Below, piece by piece: positions 36,565 to 45,751 of a stretch of DNA of 46,326 bases (position 1 is its first letter; the number at the start of each line of letters is the position of its first letter). The DNA is taken from contig JAUNIX010000014.1 in NCBI GenBank assembly GCA_030523275.1, forward strand, positions 29,207 through 75,532, written 5' to 3'. The notes beneath the pieces are model-generated. The model ran no database searches. It was not told where the DNA came from and saw only the letters and a list, made by a program, of their open reading frames with translations. The stretch comes from Lachnospiraceae bacterium. GTDB lineage: Bacteria; Bacillota; Clostridia; Lachnospirales; Lachnospiraceae. The translations under genes were made by a program, and so were the position numbers.

Positions 36565-36774
36565 ATGACAATTACAAAAGACATGATTATTGGTGACATC
36601 CTTACTATCGATGAAGGACTTGCTTATGTTTTAATGGCTTCTGGTATGGGTTGTGTTGGTTGTCCATCTGCTCGTGGCGAATCATTAGAAGAAGCAGCTT
36701 TTGTTCATGGTTTAAATGTAGATGATTTACTTAGTAACTTAAATGAATATTTAGCTACTAAAAATCAGGCTTAA
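36565..36774 (+). CDS. DUF1858 redox-disulfide protein
   Basis: 69 aa, soluble. It matches the hybrid-cluster-associated redox disulfide domain (DUF1858): ITKDMIIGDILTID, then GMGCVGCPSARGESLEEAA with the Cys30-x-x-Cys33 pair, and HGLNVDDLLSNLN. The paired Cys suggest a redox or metal/sulfur role; no substrate is known. AAAGGAGG lies before the ATG at 36565, and the promoter is strong. No hybrid-cluster protein gene is present. Confidence 0.92.
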   Translation: MTITKDMIIGDILTIDEGLAYVLMASGMGCVGCPSARGESLEEAAFVHGLNVDDLLSNLNEYLATKNQA

Positions 36775-36807
36775 TATCTAAGCAAAATGCAACAATTATA
36801 GTATATA

Positions 36808-36840
36808 AAAAGAGAAGAACTTAAGTCGTTCTTCTCTTTT
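36808..36840. terminator. Shared terminator of DUF1858 and MerR-like genes
   Basis: 13-bp stem, AAAAGAGAAGAAC (36808-36820) with GTTCTTCTCTTTT (36828-36840), then TTTT on the plus strand. The last codons and stop of the minus-strand MerR-like gene lie in its arm and loop. Confidence 0.85.
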
Positions 36841-37390
36841 TTCTACCAAAAAATCGCCTTTTCTTTTTTACTTCTGTCGTTGCACCAACTTCTGCTCTTG
36901 CTCGTTGATAACTTCTCATCATTTCGTCAAATTTTTGATACCTGGCTTCTTCTAGTTCTTCCTTTTCGCGAAAATGATAATCCATTTCTTTTACTACCTG
37001 ATCTGCCACTTTTTGTCCCATCTGACGACCGAGATCTTCTTCATGATTTTTTAAAGCCTGTCCCACAATTTTAACCATAATTTGCTGAAACTGTTCCATT
37101 TTCTGATTTTGTTCTGCTGATGGAAATGGTATTACATTTGTTTCTTCTCCCTGTATTTTTTTTGGTAACAATAGTTGTGGAACCATTTCTTTAATTTCTT
37201 TTAATTGTGCACCATTCTCTTTTTGTTTCTTTACTTCCATTAGAAGTTTTATCTCTTTATCGCCATAATAGCGATGCCCCATCTCATTTCTTGGAATTGG
37301 AAGATCTAACTCCTCTTCCCAATAACGAAGCACGTGAGTCTCTACGTCCAGTTCTCTGGCCGCATCCGATATCATTCTCCTTTTCTCCAT
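36821..37390 (-). CDS. MerR-type HTH protein with coiled-coil tail
   Basis: 189 aa. The N-terminal MerR-like winged helix (about 5-72; ISDAARELDVETHVLRYWEEELDL, RNEMGHRYYGDKEIKLL) is followed by a linker and a charged helical segment (about 95-170), ending in a basic tail KKKRRFFGRKKRRTT. There is no effector-binding Cys set, so it is not a classical metal sensor; the layout resembles chromosome-binding RacA-type proteins, but this is inference. GGGAGG precedes the ATG. Confidence 0.85.
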   Translation of the reverse strand: MEKRRMISDAARELDVETHVLRYWEEELDLPIPRNEMGHRYYGDKEIKLLMEVKKQKENGAQLKEIKEMVPQLLLPKKIQGEETNVIPFPSAEQNQKMEQFQQIMVKIVGQALKNHEEDLGRQMGQKVADQVVKEMDYHFREKEELEEARYQKFDEMMRSYQRARAEVGATTEVKKKRRFFGRKKRRTT

Positions 37391-37456
37391 GGCATGTCCT
37401 CCCGCCTCTATCTATCGTTACTTCCATTATAGCAACGGGGTTATTTGTATACAATA

Positions 37457-37485
37457 AAAAGCCTCATCTATTTGTTGAGGCTTTT
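37457..37485 (-). terminator. Terminator of the gdpP-rplI-dnaB operon
   Basis: Stem AAAAGCCTCA/TGAGGCTTTT with an 8-nt loop, followed by TTTATTG on the minus strand, directly after the dnaB stop. Confidence 0.85.
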
Positions 37486-37491
37486 CCTGTT

Positions 37492-38823
37492 TTATCTTTC
37501 TTTATTTGCAAATTTCGTGTATTGTCCCAGCCATGCCAGTTCAATACTTCCGGTTGCACCACTTCTTTGTTTAGCAACAATGATTTCTGCCAAATTTTTC
37601 TTTTCTGTATCCGGATTGTAATAATCATCTCGGTAAATAAACATAATCACATCTGCATCCTGCTCGATAGAACCAGATTCACGCAAATCAGATAATACTG
37701 GTTTATGATCCGTACGACTGTCTACTGCACGATTTAGCTGTGACAGGGCAATAATTGGTGCATCAATTTCTCTTGCCAAGGCTTTTAAGGAACGAGAAAT
37801 TTCTGATATTTCCTGTTGTCTGGATTCTGTTCTTCCATTACCAGCCATCAACTGTAAATAATCAATAATGACTAGCCCAACACCCTGTGACTGTTTATAT
37901 CTTCGACACTTAGAGCGAAGTTCTGAGATCGTAAGTCCCGGAGTATCATCAATAATCAATGGGGAATGTCCAATGATCGCTGCACTTTCCATTAATTTTT
38001 CCCAGTCCTGATCTTCCAGCTCACCGGTACGGATCAACTGAGAATCAATCATTGCTTCACTTGCCATCAATCGGGTTACTAACTGTTCCTTTGACATTTC
38101 CAAACTAAATATAGCAACCGGGATATTTCTTCGAAAAGCGACATGCTGTGCAATATTTAATACAAAAGCTGTTTTTCCCATTGCCGGACGCGCTGCCACG
38201 ATCAACAACTGTGATGGATGAAGTCCCGTCAACTTATAGTCCAAATCCGTAAATCCCGTTGGAATCCCGGTAATCTTTCCTTTGTTTTTTGAAGCTTCTT
38301 CAATCTGATCCAGTGTATCCATGACAACTTCATTGATTGGTACAAAATCTTCACGGCCACTGGCATTTTGGAGCAGATGAAATACATCCTTTTCTGTATC
38401 TTCTAAAATCGAAGAAAATTCGTCTTTTCCCAAATAACAGTCTGCTGAGATTTTTTCTGTCACTTTAATCAGTTTTCGCAAGATCGACTTTTCTTTTACA
38501 ATCTGTGCATATTGTTTTGCATTGGCAGATGTCGGTACTGTCTCTACCAAATCTCTGATATAATCAAGACTCTGTACAGATTCTGGCACCTGTTTTTCTT
38601 TCAACTTATTTTGTAATGTCACTAAGTCAACAGGTTTTCCCTCTTTATAGAGTTCTACCATCGCCTCAAAAAGAATTCCATTTGTACTCTGATAAAAATC
38701 TTCTTTCACCAGCACATCTGCAACTTCAATAATCGCATCACGATCCATCAGCATAGAACCAATGACTGATTTTTCTGCTTCTTGATTATTCGGTTGTACC
38801 TTTTTGATAAACGCCTCATCCAA
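37492..38823 (-). CDS. dnaB: Replicative DNA helicase DnaB
   Basis: Hexameric helicase at the replication fork (named DnaC in B. subtilis), 443 aa. The N-terminal primase-interacting domain (about 1-110) is followed by the RecA-like domain with Walker A AARPAMGKTAFVLN, Walker B VGLVIIDYLQLM, and SQLNRAVDSR. Full length. Downstream of rplI by 58 bp, the usual Firmicute order gdpP-rplI-dnaB. Confidence 0.98.
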   Translation of the reverse strand: MDEAFIKKVQPNNQEAEKSVIGSMLMDRDAIIEVADVLVKEDFYQSTNGILFEAMVELYKEGKPVDLVTLQNKLKEKQVPESVQSLDYIRDLVETVPTSANAKQYAQIVKEKSILRKLIKVTEKISADCYLGKDEFSSILEDTEKDVFHLLQNASGREDFVPINEVVMDTLDQIEEASKNKGKITGIPTGFTDLDYKLTGLHPSQLLIVAARPAMGKTAFVLNIAQHVAFRRNIPVAIFSLEMSKEQLVTRLMASEAMIDSQLIRTGELEDQDWEKLMESAAIIGHSPLIIDDTPGLTISELRSKCRRYKQSQGVGLVIIDYLQLMAGNGRTESRQQEISEISRSLKALAREIDAPIIALSQLNRAVDSRTDHKPVLSDLRESGSIEQDADVIMFIYRDDYYNPDTEKKNLAEIIVAKQRSGATGSIELAWLGQYTKFANKER

Positions 38824-38881
38824 GACTGATTCACCTGCCTTTTACCTGACTTTCATATAAGTACTCTTTTTTAATACGCTC

Positions 38882-39328
38882 TTATTTTTGTTCTACTACT
38901 TTTACCTTTAAGACCGCAGATACCTGAGGATGTAATTTTACAGTTACATTGTGTACACCTAATGTCTTGATTGGTTCTACAGACATTTTCTTTTTATCCA
39001 GTTTATAACCAAGCTGTTTTTCAGCAGCTGCTGCCACTTCTTTTGTAGAAATAGAACCAAAAGTCTTGCCATTATTGCCGACTTTCATCTGTAAAACAAC
39101 TTCTTTGTCCTTTAATTCTTCCGCAAATACTTTTGCTTCTGCCAGTTTCTGATCTGCAATCTTTTGTTTATTTGCTTTTTTTAATTTTAAATCATTTAAA
39201 TTTTTATTTGTTGCTTCAATACCAAGTTTTTTCTTTAAAATAAAGTTTCTTGCATATCCATCATTAACATTTACAATTTCATCTTTTTTTCCAAGGGATT
39301 TCACATCCTGTAATAAAATTACTTTCAT
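38882..39328 (-). CDS. rplI: 50S ribosomal protein L9
   Basis: Binds 23S rRNA near the L1 stalk; 148 aa. The N-terminal domain [31 protein letters not shown] is diagnostic. The long connecting helix and the C-terminal domain ([33 protein letters not shown]) are complete. The start is 2 bp from the gdpP stop. Confidence 0.98.
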   Translation of the reverse strand: MKVILLQDVKSLGKKDEIVNVNDGYARNFILKKKLGIEATNKNLNDLKLKKANKQKIADQKLAEAKVFAEELKDKEVVLQMKVGNNGKTFGSISTKEVAAAAEKQLGYKLDKKKMSVEPIKTLGVHNVTVKLHPQVSAVLKVKVVEQK

Positions 39329-39330
39329 AC

Positions 39331-41430
39331 TTATAGATCTCCTTCACGTTTCATATTTAATAATAAATTTTTTATTTTTTCTTTTGCTCTATATAAATCC
39401 ATGTCCTTAAGCTGCGCCCCGGCAACCGTCATGTGACCACCACCGCCTAATTTTTCCATGATTACCTGTACGTTAATCTCATCAATGGATCGTGCACTGA
39501 CATAAATGGTATCATTGACTTCCGTCAAAACAAAGGATGCTTTGATACCTTCTATGTTAAGCAATTGATTTGCAACTTGAGCACCAATAATACTTGGGCT
39601 GTCAAGTCCATTGCCATTTAATGTTCCAATCGCATATTCATGCTCAAATAGTTCTGAATCACTCACTGCCCTTGCACGAATTTGATAATTTTCCATACTA
39701 TCACGGAAAATTTTTCGTACTCTGGTCACATCTGCACCACTTCGTCTTAAAAAGGCTGCTGCTTCAAACGTACGCACACCTGTCTGTACAACAAAATTAT
39801 TGGTATCGATTAAAATACCTGAATACATTGCATCCGCTTCTACCGGACGTAATTTCGGTTTTGTTGCCACATACTGTAAAATCTCAGCTACTAACTCACA
39901 GGAAGATGAAGCGTATGGTTCTATATAGGATAATGTGGCAGACTTAATCGAATCTTTCATTCTTCTGTGATGGTCAATGACAACAACCGAATGTAATTTT
40001 TTCAATAATTCTTCACATTCCATATAGCTTGGACGATTTACATCTACTACAACTAACATACAATCTCTGTCATCAGCGAGATTTAACGCACGTTCACTCG
40101 TAACAAACATGTCACTTTCATACTCTTTATCCTCACGAACCTTCGCTAATAACTGTCTTACTGACATACTTTCTTTATCTAAAACAATATGGACATTTTT
40201 TTGCAGAGTTTTTGCCATACGATAAATACCAATCGCGGAACCGATTGCATCAGTATCGGGTATTTTATGTCCCATAACAAAAATGGTTTCCTTGGTTTCC
40301 ATGATTTCACGCAGTGCATGTGCTTTTACTCTGGCTTTTACTCGTGTATTCTTTTCCACGACCTGAGATTTTCCGCCATAATAGGATACATTCTCTCCAT
40401 CCTTGATAATCGCCTGGTCTCCACCTCGTCCAAGTGCAAGGTCCATCATCTGACTGGCAGTCTCATAAGCCTTCACATAGCTGTTGCAATTAACTGCCAA
40501 AGCAATACTTAATGTCATCGCCATCTCATTTCCTACATTAATGGATTTCACATCATCCAAAATAGAGAACTTTGTCGCCTTCAATTTTGGCAAATATTTT
40601 TGCTGAAAAAAGAATATATACTTATCTTTCTCAATTTTTTTTACGATTGCATCAACATTGCTAAGTAGCTTATTGATACGTCTATCCACAAGTGTCAATA
40701 ACAAGGAATGTTTTACTTCATCCGCTGACTCTAGAACTTCTTCATAATTATCAATATAAATCAGACCCGCAACTAATTTCTGATCATCTACCTCTTCTTT
40801 ATACTGACTAATCTGTGTCTCATCAAAAAAATACATCGCAATCATTGTATTTTCATCTTTGATTCTTTTGATTTCTTCTTCTGTCTTTTCTTCCAGATTC
40901 TCTTCTCCCTGATTGTTCAAATGAACACGACGAAGTTCGACACGATAATTAAAAACTTCTTGTTCTTTTGTCCTCTTATCAACCTTGCCCAAAAGCTGAA
41001 TATATTTTTCATCACGGTCAACTTCTTTATCAAGGATCTTCTTACCAAATTCAGGAAAAATATCCATAATCTTTCCTTTTTTTGCACCGTCTTTTCCGAC
41101 CATTCTTATAAATGCCGAATTCGACCAGAAGATATGTCCCGATTGTTCCATTAATACATACGGTATCGGCAATTCTCTTAGAACCTTTTCTTGAATGACG
41201 TCATGTCCAGCAGATAAGTCTGCAATTTCCTCGATGACTTCTTTTCGCAGAACAAAATAGCTGATTGCTACTAGTACAACAAATACCACAACACCGATTG
41301 CCAAAATCACTCCTGCTTTTATATCAATCGTAAAAATTACAACATCCAATACAAGCGCTATTATGATCATAACCAACGGAACCAGCATATATCGATTCAG
41401 ACTACTTTTCTTTGATCCAAATTGTTTCAT
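39331..41430 (-). CDS. gdpP: Cyclic-di-AMP phosphodiesterase GdpP
   Basis: Membrane enzyme that degrades c-di-AMP to pApA and so sets turgor, K+ and wall responses. 699 aa: two membrane helices (about 14-60), a PAS domain (about 80-130), a degenerate GGDEF domain (about 215-340; no GGDEF motif), a DHH domain with [15 protein letters not shown] and VVVIDHHRR, and DHHA1 ending in [16 protein letters not shown]. Complete. First gene of gdpP-rplI-dnaB. Confidence 0.97.
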   Translation of the reverse strand: MKQFGSKKSSLNRYMLVPLVMIIIALVLDVVIFTIDIKAGVILAIGVVVFVVLVAISYFVLRKEVIEEIADLSAGHDVIQEKVLRELPIPYVLMEQSGHIFWSNSAFIRMVGKDGAKKGKIMDIFPEFGKKILDKEVDRDEKYIQLLGKVDKRTKEQEVFNYRVELRRVHLNNQGEENLEEKTEEEIKRIKDENTMIAMYFFDETQISQYKEEVDDQKLVAGLIYIDNYEEVLESADEVKHSLLLTLVDRRINKLLSNVDAIVKKIEKDKYIFFFQQKYLPKLKATKFSILDDVKSINVGNEMAMTLSIALAVNCNSYVKAYETASQMMDLALGRGGDQAIIKDGENVSYYGGKSQVVEKNTRVKARVKAHALREIMETKETIFVMGHKIPDTDAIGSAIGIYRMAKTLQKNVHIVLDKESMSVRQLLAKVREDKEYESDMFVTSERALNLADDRDCMLVVVDVNRPSYMECEELLKKLHSVVVIDHHRRMKDSIKSATLSYIEPYASSSCELVAEILQYVATKPKLRPVEADAMYSGILIDTNNFVVQTGVRTFEAAAFLRRSGADVTRVRKIFRDSMENYQIRARAVSDSELFEHEYAIGTLNGNGLDSPSIIGAQVANQLLNIEGIKASFVLTEVNDTIYVSARSIDEINVQVIMEKLGGGGHMTVAGAQLKDMDLYRAKEKIKNLLLNMKREGDL

Positions 41431-41514
41431 AATCTTACTCCATTATCATTTCAGACTGTGATTCACTAAGTGTTCCTATTATAACATTATTACAAAAAAA
41501 AGTACACTTATAAT

Positions 41515-41560
41515 AATAGGGTCATTGTACCTAATTTATATTTTGTACAATGACCCTATT
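41515..41560 (-). terminator. Hairpin after the activase gene
   Basis: Perfect 16-bp stem (41515-41530 with 41545-41560, AATAGGGTCATTGTAC), 14-nt loop, 3 bp past the activase stop. The U-run is poor (ATTATTATAAG). Confidence 0.7.
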
Positions 41561-41562
41561 GA

Positions 41563-42477
41563 TCAACCTCCAATATGAACTTTAATTCCTATTTCTTCTC
41601 CTAATTCACTGTATATTTTCAATTCATCTTTATGCAAACTGACCGTACTTTCCATTGTATATGGAATCCCTAATTGCTCGTATTTTCCAATGCCAAAGGT
41701 ATGATATGGCAACAGATGCACATGTTTGATTCCATACTCTTTTGCAAGATATAAAATGTTCTTTAAAACCATATCTTGATAATTAAAATCAGGAATTACC
41801 GGAACTCGCAATATTATTTTATCTGGATCTTTTTTAGCAATATATGCAATGTTCGTCAAAATGATTTCCAAATTTCCTCCTGTGACATGATAAAATTTAT
41901 CCGCATCTATGTGCTTTAAATCAAATAAAAACAAGTCAACATATGGAAATACCTCTTTTATATTTTCTAAACTGGTCTGCCCGCAAGTTTCCACTGCAAT
42001 GTGCAGATTTTCCTGTTTAAACCGCTTTAATAATTCCATGAATCTATCAAATTGGACAAAACACTCTCCACCAGATATAGTCACTCCACCACCAGTTATG
42101 TCGTAATAATCTTTATCCCGCATAACCATTGCCACAATCTGTTCCACTGATTGTAACTCACCATTAAATTGAATCGCATCCTGCAAACAGCCGTTTGCAC
42201 AAGTTTTACATTGAATGCATGATTTTCGATCAAAGTTAAGACTCATACCGTCAAACCGAATCGCTTTGGTTGGACAATGAATAACACATTTCCCACAACG
42301 TACACATTTTTGGGCATTGTACATCAATTTGCTACCAATTGTCTGAGACTCTGGATTGGCACACCACGGACAATGCAAAGGACACCCCTGTAAAAATACA
42401 ACACTTCGGATTCCTGGTCCATCATGAATGGCAAAGCGCTCAATCTCTATAATTGAAACGTCTTTTTTCTCTTTCAT
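41563..42477 (-). CDS. Glycyl-radical-enzyme activase (radical SAM)
   Basis: 304 aa radical-SAM enzyme that installs the glycyl radical on the partner encoded just upstream. The SAM cluster motif is CPLHCPWC (Cys32, 36, 39), inside HDGPGIRSVVFLQGC. A ferredoxin-like insert holds two further 4Fe-4S sites: CVRCGKCVIHC (Cys58, 61, 64, 68) and CIQCKTCANGC (Cys87, 90, 93, 97). Such double-cluster inserts occur in activases of dehydratase/lyase-type glycyl radical enzymes, not in simple PflA. TAAATG junction with the partner gene. Confidence 0.95.
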   Translation of the reverse strand: MKEKKDVSIIEIERFAIHDGPGIRSVVFLQGCPLHCPWCANPESQTIGSKLMYNAQKCVRCGKCVIHCPTKAIRFDGMSLNFDRKSCIQCKTCANGCLQDAIQFNGELQSVEQIVAMVMRDKDYYDITGGGVTISGGECFVQFDRFMELLKRFKQENLHIAVETCGQTSLENIKEVFPYVDLFLFDLKHIDADKFYHVTGGNLEIILTNIAYIAKKDPDKIILRVPVIPDFNYQDMVLKNILYLAKEYGIKHVHLLPYHTFGIGKYEQLGIPYTMESTVSLHKDELKIYSELGEEIGIKVHIGG

Positions 42478-44781
42478 TTATGCAATTCCACATCTTTCTT
42501 CATCATAAGTCACTCTACTTAATAACTCCTGTTGCACTTCTGGTGTCAAATTTACAAATACGGCCGAAAAACCACTCACACGAACAATTAAATTCGGATA
42601 TTTTTCTGGATGAATCACTGCATCCTCCAATGTTGACTTATCAACAACCGTCACCATCAAGTGACATCCACCCTTTTTAAAAAAGTATGTCTTCATCAAT
42701 GCTTTTATAATCTCTCGATTATGCTGAAACATCGTCGGCGAAAATTTAATATTTTGTACAGAACCGGCATGATATCTGGCATCAAATTTGGCAATCGAAT
42801 TTAGCATCGCTGTCGGACCACTTTTATCCGCACCGCCCTGAGGATTATTGGCTGGATTTAAGTACATTCCTGTTAATCTTCCATCCGGAGAAGCCGATGT
42901 TTTCAGTCCCCATTCTGTATTCAACTGGTTATTACTAATTACAATCAAAAAATACTGCATTCCTGCTTTGATACCACGATCACGCACTCCTTTGGCAACA
43001 TATTCATATAGTTCATTTGCCATATTATCCGCAGTATCTAAATCATTACCATATTTATCACAGGCAAGGCAATCTTTTCGTAAATCCTCATAGCCCTCAA
43101 AGTTTGCTAACACTGCTTCCTGTAATTGATTCAATGTATATTTTTTGCGATCAAATACTAAATCTTTAATTGCCCAGAGCGAATCAGAAGTGTTAATATT
43201 TCCATAAGTCTCATTGGTTCCACCCAAATACTGTACTCCTCCGTCTAACAGCGCTTTTCCCCTGGCAATACAATCATCCATCAAAATGCTGGTAAACAAA
43301 AAGCCTACATGCTCATTCATAATCTCATACGAGCGATATTGTCCCATCACAGATAAATCTAAATAATAATCTAAAAACTTCTTGTAACCATGAAAGAAAT
43401 CTTCAAATGTCTTATAAGAAGACAAAGTGGCAATTTTGCATCCACCAGATTTATCTTTTCCATCCATTGGATCGATTCCCTCATTCATAAAAATATTGAG
43501 TAGCTTTAACAGATTGATACAAATATTGGGACTTCCTGTGCTTTTGCCCTGAATTACGAATTCTGTACAGCCAAACGGCACATATTGCTCTGCATCTTGT
43601 TCTGGAATCCTCATTCCATAACGAACTGCCGGAACATTGACGCTGTCATTATATAAAGTCGGATAAGTTGCACCCGCACCCAAAGCATCTAGCGCCTCAT
43701 CCCAAATATCTTCCGCAGTATTTTCATCAAAACGTAACGTAAACTGTGGCTCAACATATCTTGTATTCTTTGCAACTTTCATTGCAATATGAAGAAATAC
43801 ATCTGCTTCTTTGGGATGTTTCCTTCCTCGTCCACCGACGATGATACGTCCGTTGACTGTTGTACGACGATTTTCAATCATAGTCCAAAGAGAATGTATA
43901 TATCGGTAAGCTTCTTCCTCAGAAAGTTTTCCCTCCTCCATATCCTTTACAAGAAATGGTCCTAAGTAATCATCCAATCTTCCATAATTAATGACTCCAG
44001 ATAATAACGCATACAACCAGATTAACTGCAATGCCTGCGGAAATGTCTCTGGCACATCTGTCTTAATTTTTTGCAGATCATTTGCCATTTTCATTAATTC
44101 ATCTTTGCGTTTTCCAAGCTCATTTTTACTCTGCTTTAAAGCTTTTTGTCTCAATTCTTCCGCACTGTCAACAAAAATATCCAGACAAGTAAGTGCTGCC
44201 TGATAAAAGTAATTGTCCTTTGATCGTTTCAGACCGGCTGCTATATCTTTTCGTAGTCCGCCAATTCCTTTTTCCAACAATTTAGGATAATCGAGCATCA
44301 TACCTGACAGACGTGCAGTCGTAATTAATGGAAATCTTGTATCGATAAACCCTCCAAGAACATCCCCTTGTAATATCTGATTACAGAAAATAGTCTTTAA
44401 ATCGTTATCTAACCAATAATCATATAACGCATCAACCCGTTTCTTTTCTCCGTCGTTGTCTAATTGTGCTTGAAATGCACGCAGCTTATTAAATACGCAA
44501 TAATGACCCACACCTCCGAGGGAAGTAACGCAGCCAAATCCAATTGGAAGAAAATCCAATCTTCCGGCAATTAAATCCTGAGGTTCAATGCTACGAAACA
44601 TTCTCGGATACAGCACTTTTAAACAATTTACTTCTCTAATTTCTTTTGCTTGTCGGGCATTTTCTTTATGAACTCTTGTATATTCTTCCATGATTTCTAA
44701 TTGTTCCTGTAACGATTTTTCACATGGAATTTTTACACTGACTTCTACATTTTGTGCGGTCTCAACATCAAATTTAGCCAC
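42478..44781 (-). CDS. Glycyl radical enzyme of unknown substrate (Cys-x-Glu type)
   Basis: 767 aa PFL-like radical enzyme. The radical site is Gly737 in VRVSGFSAVF near the C-terminus, and the thiyl Cys is Cys405 in VPFGCTEF with Glu407 two residues on. The Cys-x-Glu pair is seen in glycerol/diol dehydratases, choline TMA-lyase, HypD, isethionate lyase and arylacetate decarboxylases, not in pyruvate formate-lyase (Cys-Cys), so PFL activity is unlikely. The loop after it (VIQGKSTGSPNICINLL) matches no subgroup I can name. GTG start at 44781 with GAGGAGG. Lies between a NanE-like epimerase gene and its activase. Confidence 0.93.
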   Translation of the reverse strand: MAKFDVETAQNVEVSVKIPCEKSLQEQLEIMEEYTRVHKENARQAKEIREVNCLKVLYPRMFRSIEPQDLIAGRLDFLPIGFGCVTSLGGVGHYCVFNKLRAFQAQLDNDGEKKRVDALYDYWLDNDLKTIFCNQILQGDVLGGFIDTRFPLITTARLSGMMLDYPKLLEKGIGGLRKDIAAGLKRSKDNYFYQAALTCLDIFVDSAEELRQKALKQSKNELGKRKDELMKMANDLQKIKTDVPETFPQALQLIWLYALLSGVINYGRLDDYLGPFLVKDMEEGKLSEEEAYRYIHSLWTMIENRRTTVNGRIIVGGRGRKHPKEADVFLHIAMKVAKNTRYVEPQFTLRFDENTAEDIWDEALDALGAGATYPTLYNDSVNVPAVRYGMRIPEQDAEQYVPFGCTEFVIQGKSTGSPNICINLLKLLNIFMNEGIDPMDGKDKSGGCKIATLSSYKTFEDFFHGYKKFLDYYLDLSVMGQYRSYEIMNEHVGFLFTSILMDDCIARGKALLDGGVQYLGGTNETYGNINTSDSLWAIKDLVFDRKKYTLNQLQEAVLANFEGYEDLRKDCLACDKYGNDLDTADNMANELYEYVAKGVRDRGIKAGMQYFLIVISNNQLNTEWGLKTSASPDGRLTGMYLNPANNPQGGADKSGPTAMLNSIAKFDARYHAGSVQNIKFSPTMFQHNREIIKALMKTYFFKKGGCHLMVTVVDKSTLEDAVIHPEKYPNLIVRVSGFSAVFVNLTPEVQQELLSRVTYDEERCGIA

Positions 44782-44815
44782 AATCTTACCTCCTCATCTT
44801 ATTTTCATATCAAGA

Positions 44816-45556
44816 TTAGTGTTTCTTGCGTTCTGCATCTCTCCAGTTATCCTGGTATCCGGAAAGCAGATCCACAAAGCGTTTTGCTGTCAAATGTGGT
44901 CTTGTAATCGCGCTGCCTACCACAACTGCATCGGCTCCTAAATACATACATTTCATTGCATCCTCTGGTGTATAAATATGTCCTTCCATCATAATGCTGA
45001 CTTTGTCACCCAGTTCACGACACATTTTTGCAAATGCTCTCATATCTGGTTCTTCAATGTGCTTTGTTTCTTCTGTATACCCATATAATGTCGGCGCTAC
45101 AATATCAGCACCCATCTCTGCCGCTCTTTTTGCCTCTTCAAAATTAGATACATCAGCAAAAATCGGTGCTTCCGGAATTTCTTCTTTCACTCTTGCAAGT
45201 AGTTCATACGCCGGACGTCCCTCATGATTGATCTGTGATGTACAATCAAGAGCGATAATATCAGCACCTGCTTCCCATATTGCTTTACAAGCCTCTAACG
45301 TTGGTGTAATAAATACATCTGTATTGTCATGCCAAATTTTCCAAAGTCCAATAATCGGAAGATCAACAGCTTTTTTAATTTTACGAATCTGTTCCGGTGT
45401 GTTTGCACGAATACCAACTGCACCTGCCCATTTTGCTGCTTCTGCCATTTTTACGACCATATCTTCTGTATGAATCGGGTCATCCGGCTGCGTCTGACAA
45501 GATACGATTAACCCTTTCATAGAATTAATGAATGCTTTCTTTTCCTCTTTATTCAT
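44816..45556 (-). CDS. NanE-like N-acylmannosamine-6-phosphate 2-epimerase
   Basis: 246 aa TIM-barrel protein of the NanE family: GLIVSCQTQPDDPIH, GAVGIRANTPEQIRKIK, VFITPTLEAC, GADIIALDCT, the putative catalytic Glu in MMEGHIYTPEDA, and VVVGSAITRP. The catalytic Lys region usually reads KRDYP, but here it is GLWKIWHDNTD: Lys is kept, Arg-Asp is not. Genuine NanE turns ManNAc-6-P into GlcNAc-6-P in sialic acid use; no other sialic acid genes are visible, and the next gene is a glycyl radical enzyme, so the substrate may differ. AAAGGAG site. Confidence 0.88.
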   Translation of the reverse strand: MNKEEKKAFINSMKGLIVSCQTQPDDPIHTEDMVVKMAEAAKWAGAVGIRANTPEQIRKIKKAVDLPIIGLWKIWHDNTDVFITPTLEACKAIWEAGADIIALDCTSQINHEGRPAYELLARVKEEIPEAPIFADVSNFEEAKRAAEMGADIVAPTLYGYTEETKHIEEPDMRAFAKMCRELGDKVSIMMEGHIYTPEDAMKCMYLGADAVVVGSAITRPHLTAKRFVDLLSGYQDNWRDAERKKH

Positions 45557-45602
45557 TCGAAATCTCCTTTCACTTTGATGTTTTTCTTTCTCATCTGTTG
45601 TG

Positions 45603-45630
45603 ATTATAATATCACGAAAATGATAGCCAA
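45603..45630 (-). promoter_or_regulatory. Promoter of the epimerase-radical enzyme operon
   Basis: Minus strand: -35 TTGGCT (45625-45630), 16-bp spacer, -10 TATAAT (45603-45608). The regulator gene is divergent from the same 195-bp gap. Confidence 0.55.
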
Positions 45631-45751
45631 ACAGCCTTCCATCTTGTCATAAAATTTATTTATCTTGCTTTTTTAGATGTGAAATTATAAAATATACTGT
45701 GTATAAATCGTTTTTCATTATATTTAGCAAATACAAATGGAGAATTTTATT

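Noticed and set aside
42478..44781. Pyruvate formate-lyase
   Set aside because: The active-site loop is Gly-Cys-Thr-Glu, not the adjacent Cys-Cys pair of PFL, and the activase has two extra ferredoxin clusters.
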